From assembly GCA_963803125.1 (NCBI GenBank), contig CAWDLR010000002.1, forward strand, positions 992,001 through 1,056,000: DNA of 64,000 nucleotides, written 5' to 3'. The translations under genes and the position numbers were made by a program. The notes beneath the pieces are model-generated. The model was not told the DNA's origin and made no database searches. It worked only from the letters and a program-made list of their open reading frames with translations. The stretch's first letter is position 1, and every line of letters starts with the position of its first letter. The stretch comes from G963675935 sp963803125. GTDB lineage: Bacteria > Planctomycetota > Planctomycetia > Pirellulales > Thermoguttaceae. Below, piece by piece: positions 25,343 through 34,300 of the stretch.

Positions 25343-25878
25343 CGGTTACCGCGACGCTCCGCTTGGGTTGGCTCCGGAATGCTTCCTTGGGAAGCGAAGT
25401 CCTCCCACCGTGTTTGCTACAACTCTGTCTACATATGTGCTTCTAACAACTACTAAGCCCCTCAGTTTATCAGACCGCCGGGATAATGCAACCGGGGAAC
25501 GGTCGAGCGACGCGAAAACCGGACGGAAAAGCCGTAGACAGGGAGTTTTCGCCGCCATCCGACTCCCTATGATGGGGGTAGCGTGGCCGCCGAATCACGG
25601 AGATGAGCGGCCATGAGCCGGCAGAACCGCTTACCTGCCGGGGACGCAACGATCGTGCGGTCAAGATGGGCGACCGTTTAGCCGCCGCGTCCACGCGGCG
25701 CTGCGGCGGTGGGCAATTCTCCGCCGCGTGGACGCGGCGGCTAAACGGTTTGGAGACGACCGCCACAGTCCGTTGCTGCACTGGATCGGGGCTGGCGAAA
25801 GCCCCCGCCGACTGGTATTCTATGGAAATTGGGTCGTCGTTGTCGGGCGGCCGCGTGTCCTTTTTGGGAGTCTTCGTC
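25343..25878. other. Divergent intergenic region between rpsO and a secreted-protein gene
   Basis: 536 bp. The left part is the rpsO leader with no clear promoter match. The right part holds the 75-bp palindrome at 25674-25748. Open frames crossing it (from 25603) have no start signal and non-coding-like composition. Confidence 0.5.
25674..25748. repeat. 75-bp inverted repeat CCGTTTAGCCGCCGCGT
   Basis: 27-bp perfect arms (25674-25700 / 25722-25748; outer end CCGTTTAGCCGCCGCG) with a 21-nt spacer. A diverged half-copy with TTTAGCCGCCGCGTC lies at 39446-39472. One of several elements in this window bounded by GTTTAGC/GCTAAAC. Confidence 0.88.
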
Positions 25879-27150
25879 ATGTCACGTCTCGCTACCATCA
25901 CGTGTTGTCTATGCTCCATCGCGCTGATCGCCGTGGCGGTCGGCACAGCCCAAGCCGCAGAGAAAGGGAAAGCCATGTCGTACGGAGAAGCTCGCAAGTT
26001 CCTCGCCGATCGCACCAGCGTGATCGAATTGACCAACGACGACGGGGCCCGCGTGGCCGTCACGCCGGCGTGGCAGGGACGGGTGATGACTTCGACCTGC
26101 GATGGGCCCGACGGAACGAGCTTCGGCTTTATCAACCGCAAGTATATCCACGAATATATCGACGCCGGCAAGGAGAATCCGCATTTCAACAACATCGGCG
26201 CCGAGGAGCGGTTGTGGCTCTGTCCCGAAGGCGGGCAGTACAGCCTCTGGTTCAAGCACGGCGCGAAGCAGGAACTGGCCAACTGGTTCACGCCGCCGGC
26301 TTTCAACGTCGGGGCATGGAAGGTCACGTCCTCCACGAAGGACGCGGTCGAAATGCAGGTGCCGATGAAGTTCGAAAACACCGCCGAGACGCAGTTCTCG
26401 TTGGACGTCAGCCGCAAGGTGCATCTGCTCTCGGGCGACGATTTCGAGAAGCTCTTTGGGGTGGCGGCCGCCAAGATCGTGGCCCAGCCCGGCGTGAAGA
26501 TGGTCGCCTATGAGACAACCAACACCATCACCAACCGCGGCGACGATTTCTCGAAGGAGAAGGGGCTCTGCTCGATCTGGATTTTGGGGATGATGAACGT
26601 CGGTCCGCAGACGATCATCATCGTCCCCTACAAGCGCGGGCCGGAGTCGGAGTTGGGCAAAGTGGTCGAATCGAGCTATTTTGGCCGTGTGCCGGCCGAT
26701 CGGCTGAAGGTCACGCCCGAGGCTGTGCTCTTCCGCGCCGACGGCAAGTATCGCTCGAAGATCGGCACTTCGCGGCAGCGTGCCCGCAACGTGCTCGGCT
26801 CGATCGATTTCAAGGGGGGCGTGCTGACGCTGGTCAATTTCACCATGCCCGACGATCCGACGAAGTACAACTACGTGAACAACCTTTGGAAGGTGCCGCA
26901 AGAGCATCCCTTCAGCGGCGACGTGGCCAACTCGTACAACGACGGCCCGAACGACCTCGGTGCCCCGTCGAGCATGTTCTACGAGATCGAATCGATCGCG
27001 CCGGCGTTGGTGCTCAAGAACGGCGAGTCGCTTTCGCATAGCCATCGCACGATCCACATCAAGGCCGACATCGACACGTTGCGGAAGTTGGCCAAGGAGA
27101 CGCTGGGGGTCGATTTGGACGCGGTTCGCAAGGCGATGCTAAGTGAGTAG
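25879..27150 (+). CDS. Secreted protein, DUF6786-like, unknown function
   Basis: 423 residues started at 25879 (GGGAG 8 bp upstream). Signal peptide MSRLATITCCLCSIALIAV with cleavage near AQAAEKG. The mature protein begins 'YGEARKFLADRTSVIELTND', then 'GARVAVTPAWQGRVMTSTC', and is beta-rich with a long conserved 'PEGGQYSLWFKHG' segment. It resembles a family of ~400-residue exported planctomycete/Bacteroidota proteins with a galactose-mutarotase-like fold (DUF6786); that assignment is from memory and not certain. No catalytic residues are assigned. Confidence 0.6.
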   Translation: MSRLATITCCLCSIALIAVAVGTAQAAEKGKAMSYGEARKFLADRTSVIELTNDDGARVAVTPAWQGRVMTSTCDGPDGTSFGFINRKYIHEYIDAGKENPHFNNIGAEERLWLCPEGGQYSLWFKHGAKQELANWFTPPAFNVGAWKVTSSTKDAVEMQVPMKFENTAETQFSLDVSRKVHLLSGDDFEKLFGVAAAKIVAQPGVKMVAYETTNTITNRGDDFSKEKGLCSIWILGMMNVGPQTIIIVPYKRGPESELGKVVESSYFGRVPADRLKVTPEAVLFRADGKYRSKIGTSRQRARNVLGSIDFKGGVLTLVNFTMPDDPTKYNYVNNLWKVPQEHPFSGDVANSYNDGPNDLGAPSSMFYEIESIAPALVLKNGESLSHSHRTIHIKADIDTLRKLAKETLGVDLDAVRKAMLSE

Positions 27151-27187
27151 CGGCAAGGGGCCGGGGCTGGGGACTAGGGGGCAGCGA

Positions 27188-27253
27188 GTAGGTTATGCTT
27201 TAGCATAACACTCTTGCAGACAACGCTTTTTGTTATGCTAAAGCATAACCTAC
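27188..27253. repeat. REP-like palindrome pair (GTTATGCTaaAGCATAAC type)
   Basis: Perfectly inverted 22-bp units at 27188-27209 and 27232-27253 (GTAGGTTATGCTTTAGCATA... and its complement). They start 38 bp after the stop of the preceding gene. Confidence 0.85.
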
Positions 27254-27346
27254 GGCTAGGGGCCGGGGACTAGGGTCGGGGACCAGTTAGTGGAAAGCTC
27301 CAAGTCTGCGAATCTCCAGATCCCCCAACCCACCGCAGGCGTCGGC

Positions 27347-28471
27347 ATGAGCGACAGCGAGCGGGCCGAGGCGAAGCGTTACGGCCGGCTGGAGTTGGGC
27401 TGCACATTGGCCGATAAAGCCCTCGACGTGAGTTACCTGGCGGTTGCGGCGTTTCTCCTGGCCGGGCCGATCGACCGCTGGTTGCAAGGCAGCAGTTCGC
27501 TGTTCAGCGGTGATTCGTGGCTGCACGCGACGCTGCGGCTGGCGGCGTTGTTTCTTGCGGTGATGGCGATTCACATTGCCGTGTCGTTTCCGCTGTCGTT
27601 CTACTCCGGCCACGTGCTGGAGCACAAGTTCCAGATGAGCACGCAGACGTTCGGCCGTTGGCTGTGGCGGTACTTGAAGCGGAACGTGCTGGCGGTCGGG
27701 TTTTCGCTGCTGCTGGTCTTGGGGCTCTACTGGTTGATCTGGTTGACCGGCGGCTGGTGGTGGCTGGCGGCGGCGGCGGCGTTTTTTGCGGTGAGCATTG
27801 TGCTCGGGCAGTTGGCGCCGGTGCTGATCCTGCCGTTGTTCTACCGTATCGAGAAGCTCAACGTCCCCGAGCTGTCGGATCGGCTGGCGCGGCTTGCCGC
27901 GGGCACGGGCCTTTCGATCGAGGGCGTGTACCGCATTGATTTGAGCGAGGAGACCGTCAAAGCCAACGCGATGCTGGCCGGGCTGGGCCGCACCCGCCGC
28001 GTGCTGCTGGGGGATACGCTCTTAAACGGTTTCTCTCCCGATGAGATCGAGGTGATTTTCGCCCACGAGATCGGTCATCACGTCCGTCGCCACATTCGCA
28101 AGCTGATCGTGGCCGGGCTGATCTACAGCGCGGCGGGTTTTTGGGTGTGCGATCGGCTGCTGGCGGCCTGGGCCCCGCGCGGCGGCGACTACGCCCATTT
28201 GCCGGTTGACACGATGCCGTTTGTGTTGTTCATCTTGACGGTGTTTGCGATGTTGACGGAGCCGCTGCAAAACGCGGTGAGCCGGCGGTTCGAGCGGCAG
28301 AGCGACCGCTACGCCCTGGAACGCACCGGCTTGAAAGACGCCTATGTGTCGGCGTTCCGCAAGCTGGCCAAGTTGAACAAGGACGACCCCGATCCGCACT
28401 GGCTCGATGTACTATTATTTCACAGTCACCCGCCGGTGGTCGAGCGGCTGGCGATGGCGGAAGAAGTTTAG
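27347..28471 (+). CDS. M48 family (Ste24-like) membrane metalloprotease
   Basis: About 374 residues from the ATG at 27347; a GTG at 27290 is possible but its extra residues look like repeat sequence. Several transmembrane helices precede the zinc motif HEIGHH (in 'EVIFAHEIGHHVRRHIRK') and the downstream Glu/Asp motif FERQSDRYAL. Helices at about 25-45, 70-90 and 115-165 and the overall layout match Ste24/HtpX-type CAAX endopeptidases; no prenylation substrate is expected in bacteria, so it probably acts in membrane-protein quality control. The stop codon TAG (28469-28471) lies inside a GTTTAGC repeat. Confidence 0.88.
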   Translation: MSDSERAEAKRYGRLELGCTLADKALDVSYLAVAAFLLAGPIDRWLQGSSSLFSGDSWLHATLRLAALFLAVMAIHIAVSFPLSFYSGHVLEHKFQMSTQTFGRWLWRYLKRNVLAVGFSLLLVLGLYWLIWLTGGWWWLAAAAAFFAVSIVLGQLAPVLILPLFYRIEKLNVPELSDRLARLAAGTGLSIEGVYRIDLSEETVKANAMLAGLGRTRRVLLGDTLLNGFSPDEIEVIFAHEIGHHVRRHIRKLIVAGLIYSAAGFWVCDRLLAAWAPRGGDYAHLPVDTMPFVLFILTVFAMLTEPLQNAVSRRFERQSDRYALERTGLKDAYVSAFRKLAKLNKDDPDPHWLDVLLFHSHPPVVERLAMAEEV

Positions 28472-28531
28472 CGGCCGACGGCACGTCGGTCCGGAACCCG
28501 CTGCGAGCCGCCGTGCCGGCGGCTGCTAAAC
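28466..28531. repeat. GTTTAGC...GCTAAAC bounded inverted repeat
   Basis: GTTTAGCGGCCGACGGCACG (28466-28485) and an imperfect inverted CGTGCCGGCGGCTGCTAAAC (28511-28530), with internal CCGACGGCACGTCGG. It supplies the stop codon of the M48 gene and ends 20 bp before the next start. Confidence 0.7.
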
Positions 28532-28549
28532 GTATCTGGAACATCGGCA

Positions 28550-29812
28550 ATGAACAATATCATGCGAAATATCGTCTCATTGATTATCCTACTGCTGCAA
28601 TTCGCGTGGGCCGCGGCCGGGGAGAACTGGCCGCAGTTTCGCGGGCCGGAGGGGAACGGCGTGAGCGACGCCCGCGGCTTGCCGCTCGACTGGAGCGAGA
28701 CGAAGAACGTCAAGTGGAAAACCGCCATTCACGACCGCGGCTGGTCGTCGCCGGTCGTTTGGGGCAAGCAGGTGTGGCTGACCACCGCGACCGCCGCGGG
28801 AAAAGACCAGTACGCGGTTTGCGTCGATCGCGACACGGGCAAGGTGCTCTACGACGTCCACCTGTTCCACAACGACAAGCCGCAGCCGATCACCGAGTTG
28901 AACAGCTACGCTTCGCCCACGCCGGTGATCGAAGAAGGGCGGGTCTACGCCAATTTCGGCACTTTCGGAACCGCCTGCATCGACACCGCCACCGGCAAGC
29001 CGATCTGGTCGCGCCGCGACATCCGCTGCTACCACGCCGCCGGCCCGGGCTCGTCGCCGGTGCTGGCCGGCGATCTGTTGATTTGGCCGATGGACGGCTA
29101 CGACACGCAGTACGTCATCGCCCTGAACAAGAAGACGGGAAAGAGGGCCTGGAAGATGCCGCGATCGACCGATTACACAGGCATCGACCGGAAATTCCGT
29201 AGCGCCTATTGCACGCCGTTGGTGATCGAGTCGGCCGGCCGGCGGCAGGTCGTCTGCCCCGCCGCGGTCGAGACAATCTCCTACGACGCGGCCACGGGCG
29301 AGGAGTTGTGGAAGGTCTGCACAGGGAAGAACACCTACTCGAACGTCTCGCGGCCGTTGTTCTGCCTCGGCATGGTGCTGGTCAATACCGGCTCGACGCA
29401 GCAGATCTGGGCGGTGCGGCCGGACGGACACGGCGATGTGAGCGGCAGCCACGTGACGTGGAAACTCAACAAGAGCGTCCCCTTTATGCCCTCGCCCACG
29501 ATCGTCGGCGATCTGATCTACATGGTCAACGACAAAGGCATCAGCTCGTGCATCGAGGCGAAGACGGGCAAGAGCGTGTGGCGGCACCGCTGGGGAGGCA
29601 ATTTCGAGGCCTCGCCGATCGCCGCCGACGGCCGCATCTACTTCTTCGGCGACGACGGCCCAGCAACGGTGATCGCCCCCGGCCGCAAGTACAAGGAACT
29701 GGCGGTCAACAAGCTCGACGAGGGTTTTCTCGCTTCGCCCGCCGTGGCCGGCAAGGCGCTGTTCATGCGCACGAAGACGCACTTGTACCGCATAGAAGAA
29801 TCGGAGAAGTGA
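28550..29812 (+). CDS. PQQ-like beta-propeller secreted protein
   Basis: 420 residues. Signal peptide MNNIMRNIVSLIILLLQFAW with cleavage near AAAGENW. Mature N terminus ENWPQFRGPEGNGVSDARGL is the hallmark of planctomycete PQQ-binding-like WD40/propeller proteins. It is followed by repeated blades with DxxTGKxxW signatures: DRDTGKVLY, DTATGKPIW, NKKTGKRAW, DAATGEELW and EAKTGKSVW. Probably a periplasmic or extracytoplasmic propeller; whether it binds a quinone is unknown, since no enzyme-specific residues are evident. Confidence 0.85.
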   Translation: MNNIMRNIVSLIILLLQFAWAAAGENWPQFRGPEGNGVSDARGLPLDWSETKNVKWKTAIHDRGWSSPVVWGKQVWLTTATAAGKDQYAVCVDRDTGKVLYDVHLFHNDKPQPITELNSYASPTPVIEEGRVYANFGTFGTACIDTATGKPIWSRRDIRCYHAAGPGSSPVLAGDLLIWPMDGYDTQYVIALNKKTGKRAWKMPRSTDYTGIDRKFRSAYCTPLVIESAGRRQVVCPAAVETISYDAATGEELWKVCTGKNTYSNVSRPLFCLGMVLVNTGSTQQIWAVRPDGHGDVSGSHVTWKLNKSVPFMPSPTIVGDLIYMVNDKGISSCIEAKTGKSVWRHRWGGNFEASPIAADGRIYFFGDDGPATVIAPGRKYKELAVNKLDEGFLASPAVAGKALFMRTKTHLYRIEESEK

Positions 29813-29823
29813 AGCCAACCCTC

Positions 29824-29932
29824 GTTCCCACGCTCCGCGTGGGAACGCCCTGGATACGACGCTCTGCGTCGCTCCTCTGACAGCGAGCGTCCGCAGCAGC
29901 GGGTTCCCACGCGGAGCATGGGAACCAGGGCG
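29824..29932. repeat. Palindromes GTTCCCACGC..GCGTGGGAAC
   Basis: A 23-bp palindrome at 29824-29846 and a diverged second copy at 29911-29932, between two convergent genes. Either could act as a bidirectional transcript end, but T-tracts are absent. Confidence 0.75.
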
Positions 29933-29951
29933 TCAACCGCAAGCGATTCGC

Positions 29952-31145
29952 CTACGCCGGTCTTCGCTGGCCGCGCTTCCACGCGATCAGTTCGCGGATG
30001 ATCTCATCTAGTCCGTAGTGGGCTCGAATGCCGGTCAATCGCCGCAGCTTCGACAGGTCGGGCACGCGGCGGCGGCAGTCCTCGAAGTCGTCGCCGTAGG
30101 CCTCGGCGTAGGTTTGGAACTGGATGCGGAGGGGAGAAGGGAGAGAGGAGAGGGGAGAGGGGATTGCTGATTGTTGATTGTTGACTGTTGATTGAGGAGA
30201 ACCGCTCTGCCCACTGCCGACTGCCCACTGCCCACTGCCCACTTCACCGGGCACTGAAGTGCCCAGCCCTTGATTGCTGCGCCGCGTGGAGGCGGCGGCT
30301 GAGCGACCCTCTTCCCTCTCCCCTCTCCTCTCTCCCCTTTCTTCCACCGCCGCAATCACCCGTTGGGCGAGCCCCAGAATACTCACCGGCTGGTCGCTGC
30401 CGATGTTGCAGACGCCGCCGACGGCCGCGGGAGATTGCATCAAGGCGAGAATCATCCGCACGACGTCGGAGACATGGGCGAAACTCCGCTGCTGTTGGCC
30501 GTCGTCGTGGACCACCAATGGTCCGCCGGCCAAGGCCGCATCGACCAGCCGCGGCAGGACCATGCCGTAGGCGCCCGTCTGCCGCGGGCCGACGACGTTG
30601 AACAGCCGGGCCACGACCACCGGCAGCCGCCGCTCGCGCCAGTAGGCCAGCGCCAGGAACTCGTCGATCGCCTTCGACGCCCCGTACGACCAGCGCGGGC
30701 GGATCGTGGCGCCCAGCACGATGTCATCCTCCTCGGTCCATACCGGCTTCGGATTCTTGCCGTAGACCTCGCTGGTGCTGGCCAGGAAGAACTTCACGGC
30801 GCGGCCGGCGTCGATCAATTCGCCCAGCCGCCGCAAGAGCAGCTCGGTGGTGTAGATGTTGGTCTCGATGGTGCGGATCGGCTGCTGGGCGATCAGCCGC
30901 ACGCCGACGGCCGCCGCCAGGTGGTAGACCTCGTCCACGTCGGCCGTCAGCCGCCGCACCAGCTCCTCGTCGGCCACGGTGCCCTTGGTGTAGCTCAGGC
31001 GGGGGTGGTTTCGCACAGCGGCCAGGTTTTCGATCGAGCCGGTCGATTCGTCATCGACGACCGAGACGCGATCGCCGCGGGCGAGCAGCGCCTCGACCAG
31101 GTGGCTGCCGATGAAGCCCGCTCCGCCGGTAACGAGACAGTGCAT
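29952..31145 (-). CDS. NAD-dependent sugar-nucleotide epimerase/dehydratase with in-frame repeat insertion
   Basis: 397 residues, extended SDR family. Rossmann motif TGGAGFIGSHLVEAL (residues 6-20), catalytic Ser/Thr region ASTSEVYG (122-129) and YGASK (Tyr154, Lys158). NVVGPRQ and the VCNIGSDQPVS segment are typical of UDP-sugar epimerases/decarboxylases; the exact substrate cannot be told. Residues 268-340 (nt 30126-30344) are low-complexity (GERRGEREEG, QGLGTSVPGEVGSGQWAVGS, STVNNQQSAIPS) and absent from the normal fold. Coding resumes at IQFQTYAEAYGDDFEDCRRR. The insert lies in the C-terminal substrate domain, probably in a surface loop. Confidence 0.88.
   Translation of the reverse strand: MHCLVTGGAGFIGSHLVEALLARGDRVSVVDDESTGSIENLAAVRNHPRLSYTKGTVADEELVRRLTADVDEVYHLAAAVGVRLIAQQPIRTIETNIYTTELLLRRLGELIDAGRAVKFFLASTSEVYGKNPKPVWTEEDDIVLGATIRPRWSYGASKAIDEFLALAYWRERRLPVVVARLFNVVGPRQTGAYGMVLPRLVDAALAGGPLVVHDDGQQQRSFAHVSDVVRMILALMQSPAAVGGVCNIGSDQPVSILGLAQRVIAAVEERGERRGEREEGRSAAASTRRSNQGLGTSVPGEVGSGQWAVGSGQSGSPQSTVNNQQSAIPSPLSSLPSPLRIQFQTYAEAYGDDFEDCRRRVPDLSKLRRLTGIRAHYGLDEIIRELIAWKRGQRRPA
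30126..30344. repeat. Low-complexity cassette inside the epimerase gene
   Basis: About 219 bp of short motifs: GGAGAGAGGAGAGGGG, TGATTGTTGATTGTTGAC and CACTGCCGACTGCCCACTGC, each also seen at 40735-40970 in a pseudopilin gene. It adds about 73 residues without a stop. Confidence 0.85.
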
Positions 31146-31365
31146 GGTTAGGGGCTAGGGGCTAGGGGCTAGGGGCTAGGGGCTAGGGGCTAGGGACTAG
31201 GGGCTAGGGGCTAGGGGCTAGGGACTAGGGGCTGGGGGCTAGGGACTAGGGGCTAGAGATTACGGGGGCCGTCGGCGAAAAATGGCACTATCTGTACTCC
31301 CTCAGCCCTAGTTCTTAGCCTCTGGCCCCAGCCCCTAGCCCCTAGCCCCTAGCCCCTAGTCCCTA
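31146..31365. repeat. Inverted (CTAGGGG)n / (CCCCTAG)n arrays
   Basis: About 16 heptamers of CTAGGGG/CTAGGGA (31149-31258) face about six inverted CCCCTAG units (31323-31365) across ~65 bp, so the transcript could form a very long hairpin between the large pseudopilin-like gene and the epimerase gene. No gene is present. Confidence 0.88.
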
Positions 31366-34300
31366 TTCAATGAACCGATTGACCAGGATCGCCTTGTCCG
31401 AGTTCAGGTCTTTGCCGCGCTGGAATCCGACGGGCAAGGTGCGATCGATGATGTAGAACGCCCGATGGCGCACGACTTTGCCGGTGTCGATGCCCAGCTC
31501 CGCGCCAAGTTGGTAGCCGTCGGGATATACTGCTTTGTAGTCGGCTTGGGTCCAATCCGATCCATCGGTGTGTTTCTTGCCGGTCGTCGGCGCCGGCTCG
31601 ACCTCGAAGTAGCCGACGGTGACCCAGACGGCGAAGACGTTCGAGCGGGTGGTCCCCAGGTTGCCGAGCCGCTGCAAGGCCTGGTAGCGGAAATAGGGAT
31701 TGCAGCTTGGATCGTTGTAGCCGGCGGCGGAGGAGGACGACTTGAACAACGGCTGAGTAGTGGCGGTTGGGTCGGGCCGCAGCAGAGTGGCGTCTATCCC
31801 CTTCGACGGAGTGAGGACTGGCAGTGCGGCCAATTGTGCCGTGGTGGACGAACGGAATGGGAAGGGGAATTCCGTCGGGCACAGGGCCGTAGGCGTGTCG
31901 AGGATGCCTCCGGAGTTGCCGGCACCGCGCCGGCTCGTAGCGAAACCTGACCAGCTCAAGTCCGACCTCGCGCCCGAGTTTTCGTTCATCAATCCGGTGA
32001 ACACGTCTTGGCCATAGACCGTGTTGAGGTTGATCCGTCCCGGCTCGCGGTAGGTGGGAATGGCGTTAAAGGGAGGATGAAAGACGTGCGATGTGCCGCC
32101 GCCCGTGGCATATTTCGGATTGGCCAGGATTTCGGTGCCGACAAAATGCGATGGCACGTACACGTAATCCAACAAGCGGTAGAGCTTCGAGGAGATCGCC
32201 CCACCGGCATCGACCGACTCGAAGAAATTCAGCAGGCATGGATAGGGCAGACTTGCCGGCAAAGCCGCCGTCTGGTACGGATCCCCGGCTGAGTTTGCGA
32301 AGCCATATCCGAGTTCGAGCGGCAGCCGCGCCGGATGGGTCGACGGCACCAGCGGCAACTCCATTTGGCTCACGAACGGCCTGTAATTGAACGGCACCCA
32401 GGGAAACGGCTTGAGCGGATCGCCGTAGTACTCCGACCCGTAACCCGCGGCGTCGCCATCGGCCTTGGTGCGCCATTTTGGATCCTTCGTGGCTTGATAG
32501 GTTGTATTGATATAACCCAGCGAGTTGACCAGATCGAAGGGGAAGCAAGCATCGCCGGGGGCGCCGTTCTTGTTCTGCGACTGCGGCGGCTGCGTATTCT
32601 GCGCCCAAATGTTAATGAACTTGTCTTGTTGGCTGTATTGGCCGGTTTGACCGCGCTCTCGCGTCTGGAAGGGGATGGCGTCAGGGCTCGGGTTGTCGTC
32701 AGCGGGATCCCAGGTCTGCTTGGTAAGATTGACAGCGCTAAGTTCCGAGTCAGACGGGACCTTGTCTTCCCCATTGAACACCGTCAGGTCGATCGGCATC
32801 CAATCCACGGTGCGATACGGATTCGTCACCGGGTCGTAAGGGGCCGACGGGTTGGCCAACCGCTGCAAAAACACCGTCTTGTAGTTCTGCGTCGTGCCAG
32901 TCTTCCAGAGGGTTTCATCGCTTAGCGGCTTGCCGGCCTTCAGATGAGTTGCATCGCCGTCCTCGGTCAGGTCAGGGAAGTGCTTGGACGCGTCGGTCTG
33001 ATTCAGGTCGCCGTACGCGTCGGTTTCGCCGGTCGCGGGGTTCTTTTCTCTTGGTTCTCGATAATACTGGTTCGAGAAGAGCGGCTCGGAGATGCTGATG
33101 CCGATGCCGTAGCCGCCAAAATGATCCGCGGCGGCGGGCGAGGTGCTCGGCCAAAACGTCGCGTTATTAGGGTCGCCCATCGGGCTGATCCACGGCTTAT
33201 TGGCGCTCGATGCCCATGCACTAGGATCGGCTGGCACGACGCCGCCGGCAACCACCATGCCGTACGGCTGCTTAATCTGAGTCGTATTGGGTGTCGAAGG
33301 AGGATACCCGGTCACCGTTGCCGAGATGGCGTTCCATTGGACCTGTTGTGTCGCCAAGACGATCTTCTGCGGCGATGGAATCCCCAGTTGGTTGCCGTTT
33401 GTCGCGGGGTCCTTCGAGCCGACGTAGGTCGTCGGCCGCGGGCCGATCACGCAGTACTCGCCGCCCGCCAAGGTGACGGCTCCGCTGCGGTTGTAGTAAA
33501 TGCGGTCGTAATCGTAATGACAATTCGTTGCCGACGACTGGTTGGGGTTCGCGGGGATCGTCGGCGCCTGCGTCGCGAACCAAACGATCCGCTCGATGGG
33601 CACGTTCGGCAACACCGCCGGCCTGTTTTCGTTAATCAGCAGGCTAAGCTGGCCGGGAGCGTCCGGGTCTGGCGTGCTCGTGCCTGGCGTGCCAGCAGTG
33701 CGAAGCGGCGTGTGATATTGTCCCGGTTCGAGCGAGCAAGTATCCGGCGTAGCCGCCAGCCGGCCCGCCACGTCGTTGTATTCGGGGTGGTTCGCGCTCT
33801 TCGTGCTCTGGGTGATAACCATGCGCCAAACCGGATATCTTAGCGGATGGCTGGAATCCGTGGGCGCCATTCTACCGAGGTCCAATCGCCAAACGTTGTT
33901 TGCCGAGTCGTAACTGTAGAGATCGGGGGGCGCCGCGGTGTCGGCGCGATTTGCCGTGCAGTAAACCTCGAAAAATGCCGAACCTTGCGGAATCCGCGGC
34001 TGATCGAGAGTCTTGTCCGCGGGCCCGCCTGTGTTGGGATCTTTGTCGGTGCGTTTCTTCTGGTTGTTGTCGTCGAACTTGGTGTCGGCGACGCGGCGGT
34101 CGTGGAAGGCCGACGCCTCCGTCAGCAGCAGTTCCGGCCGCTTGCAGCCCCAAACCACGCCGCGCCATACGGGGTCCGCCAACTTCGTCTCGTCGGTCGC
34201 TATATTGTCGTCAACGTCCCATGAGTTGGTGCCGCCACCGCTCCTCTCCACCGTAAACGGCTTGGCGTCAAACTCGAAGGGGACCATAATCGAGTCGTTC

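Noticed and set aside
31149..31365. CRISPR-like array
   Set aside because: Heptamers are contiguous with no unique spacers and no cas genes; likewise the arrays at 14700 and 42448.
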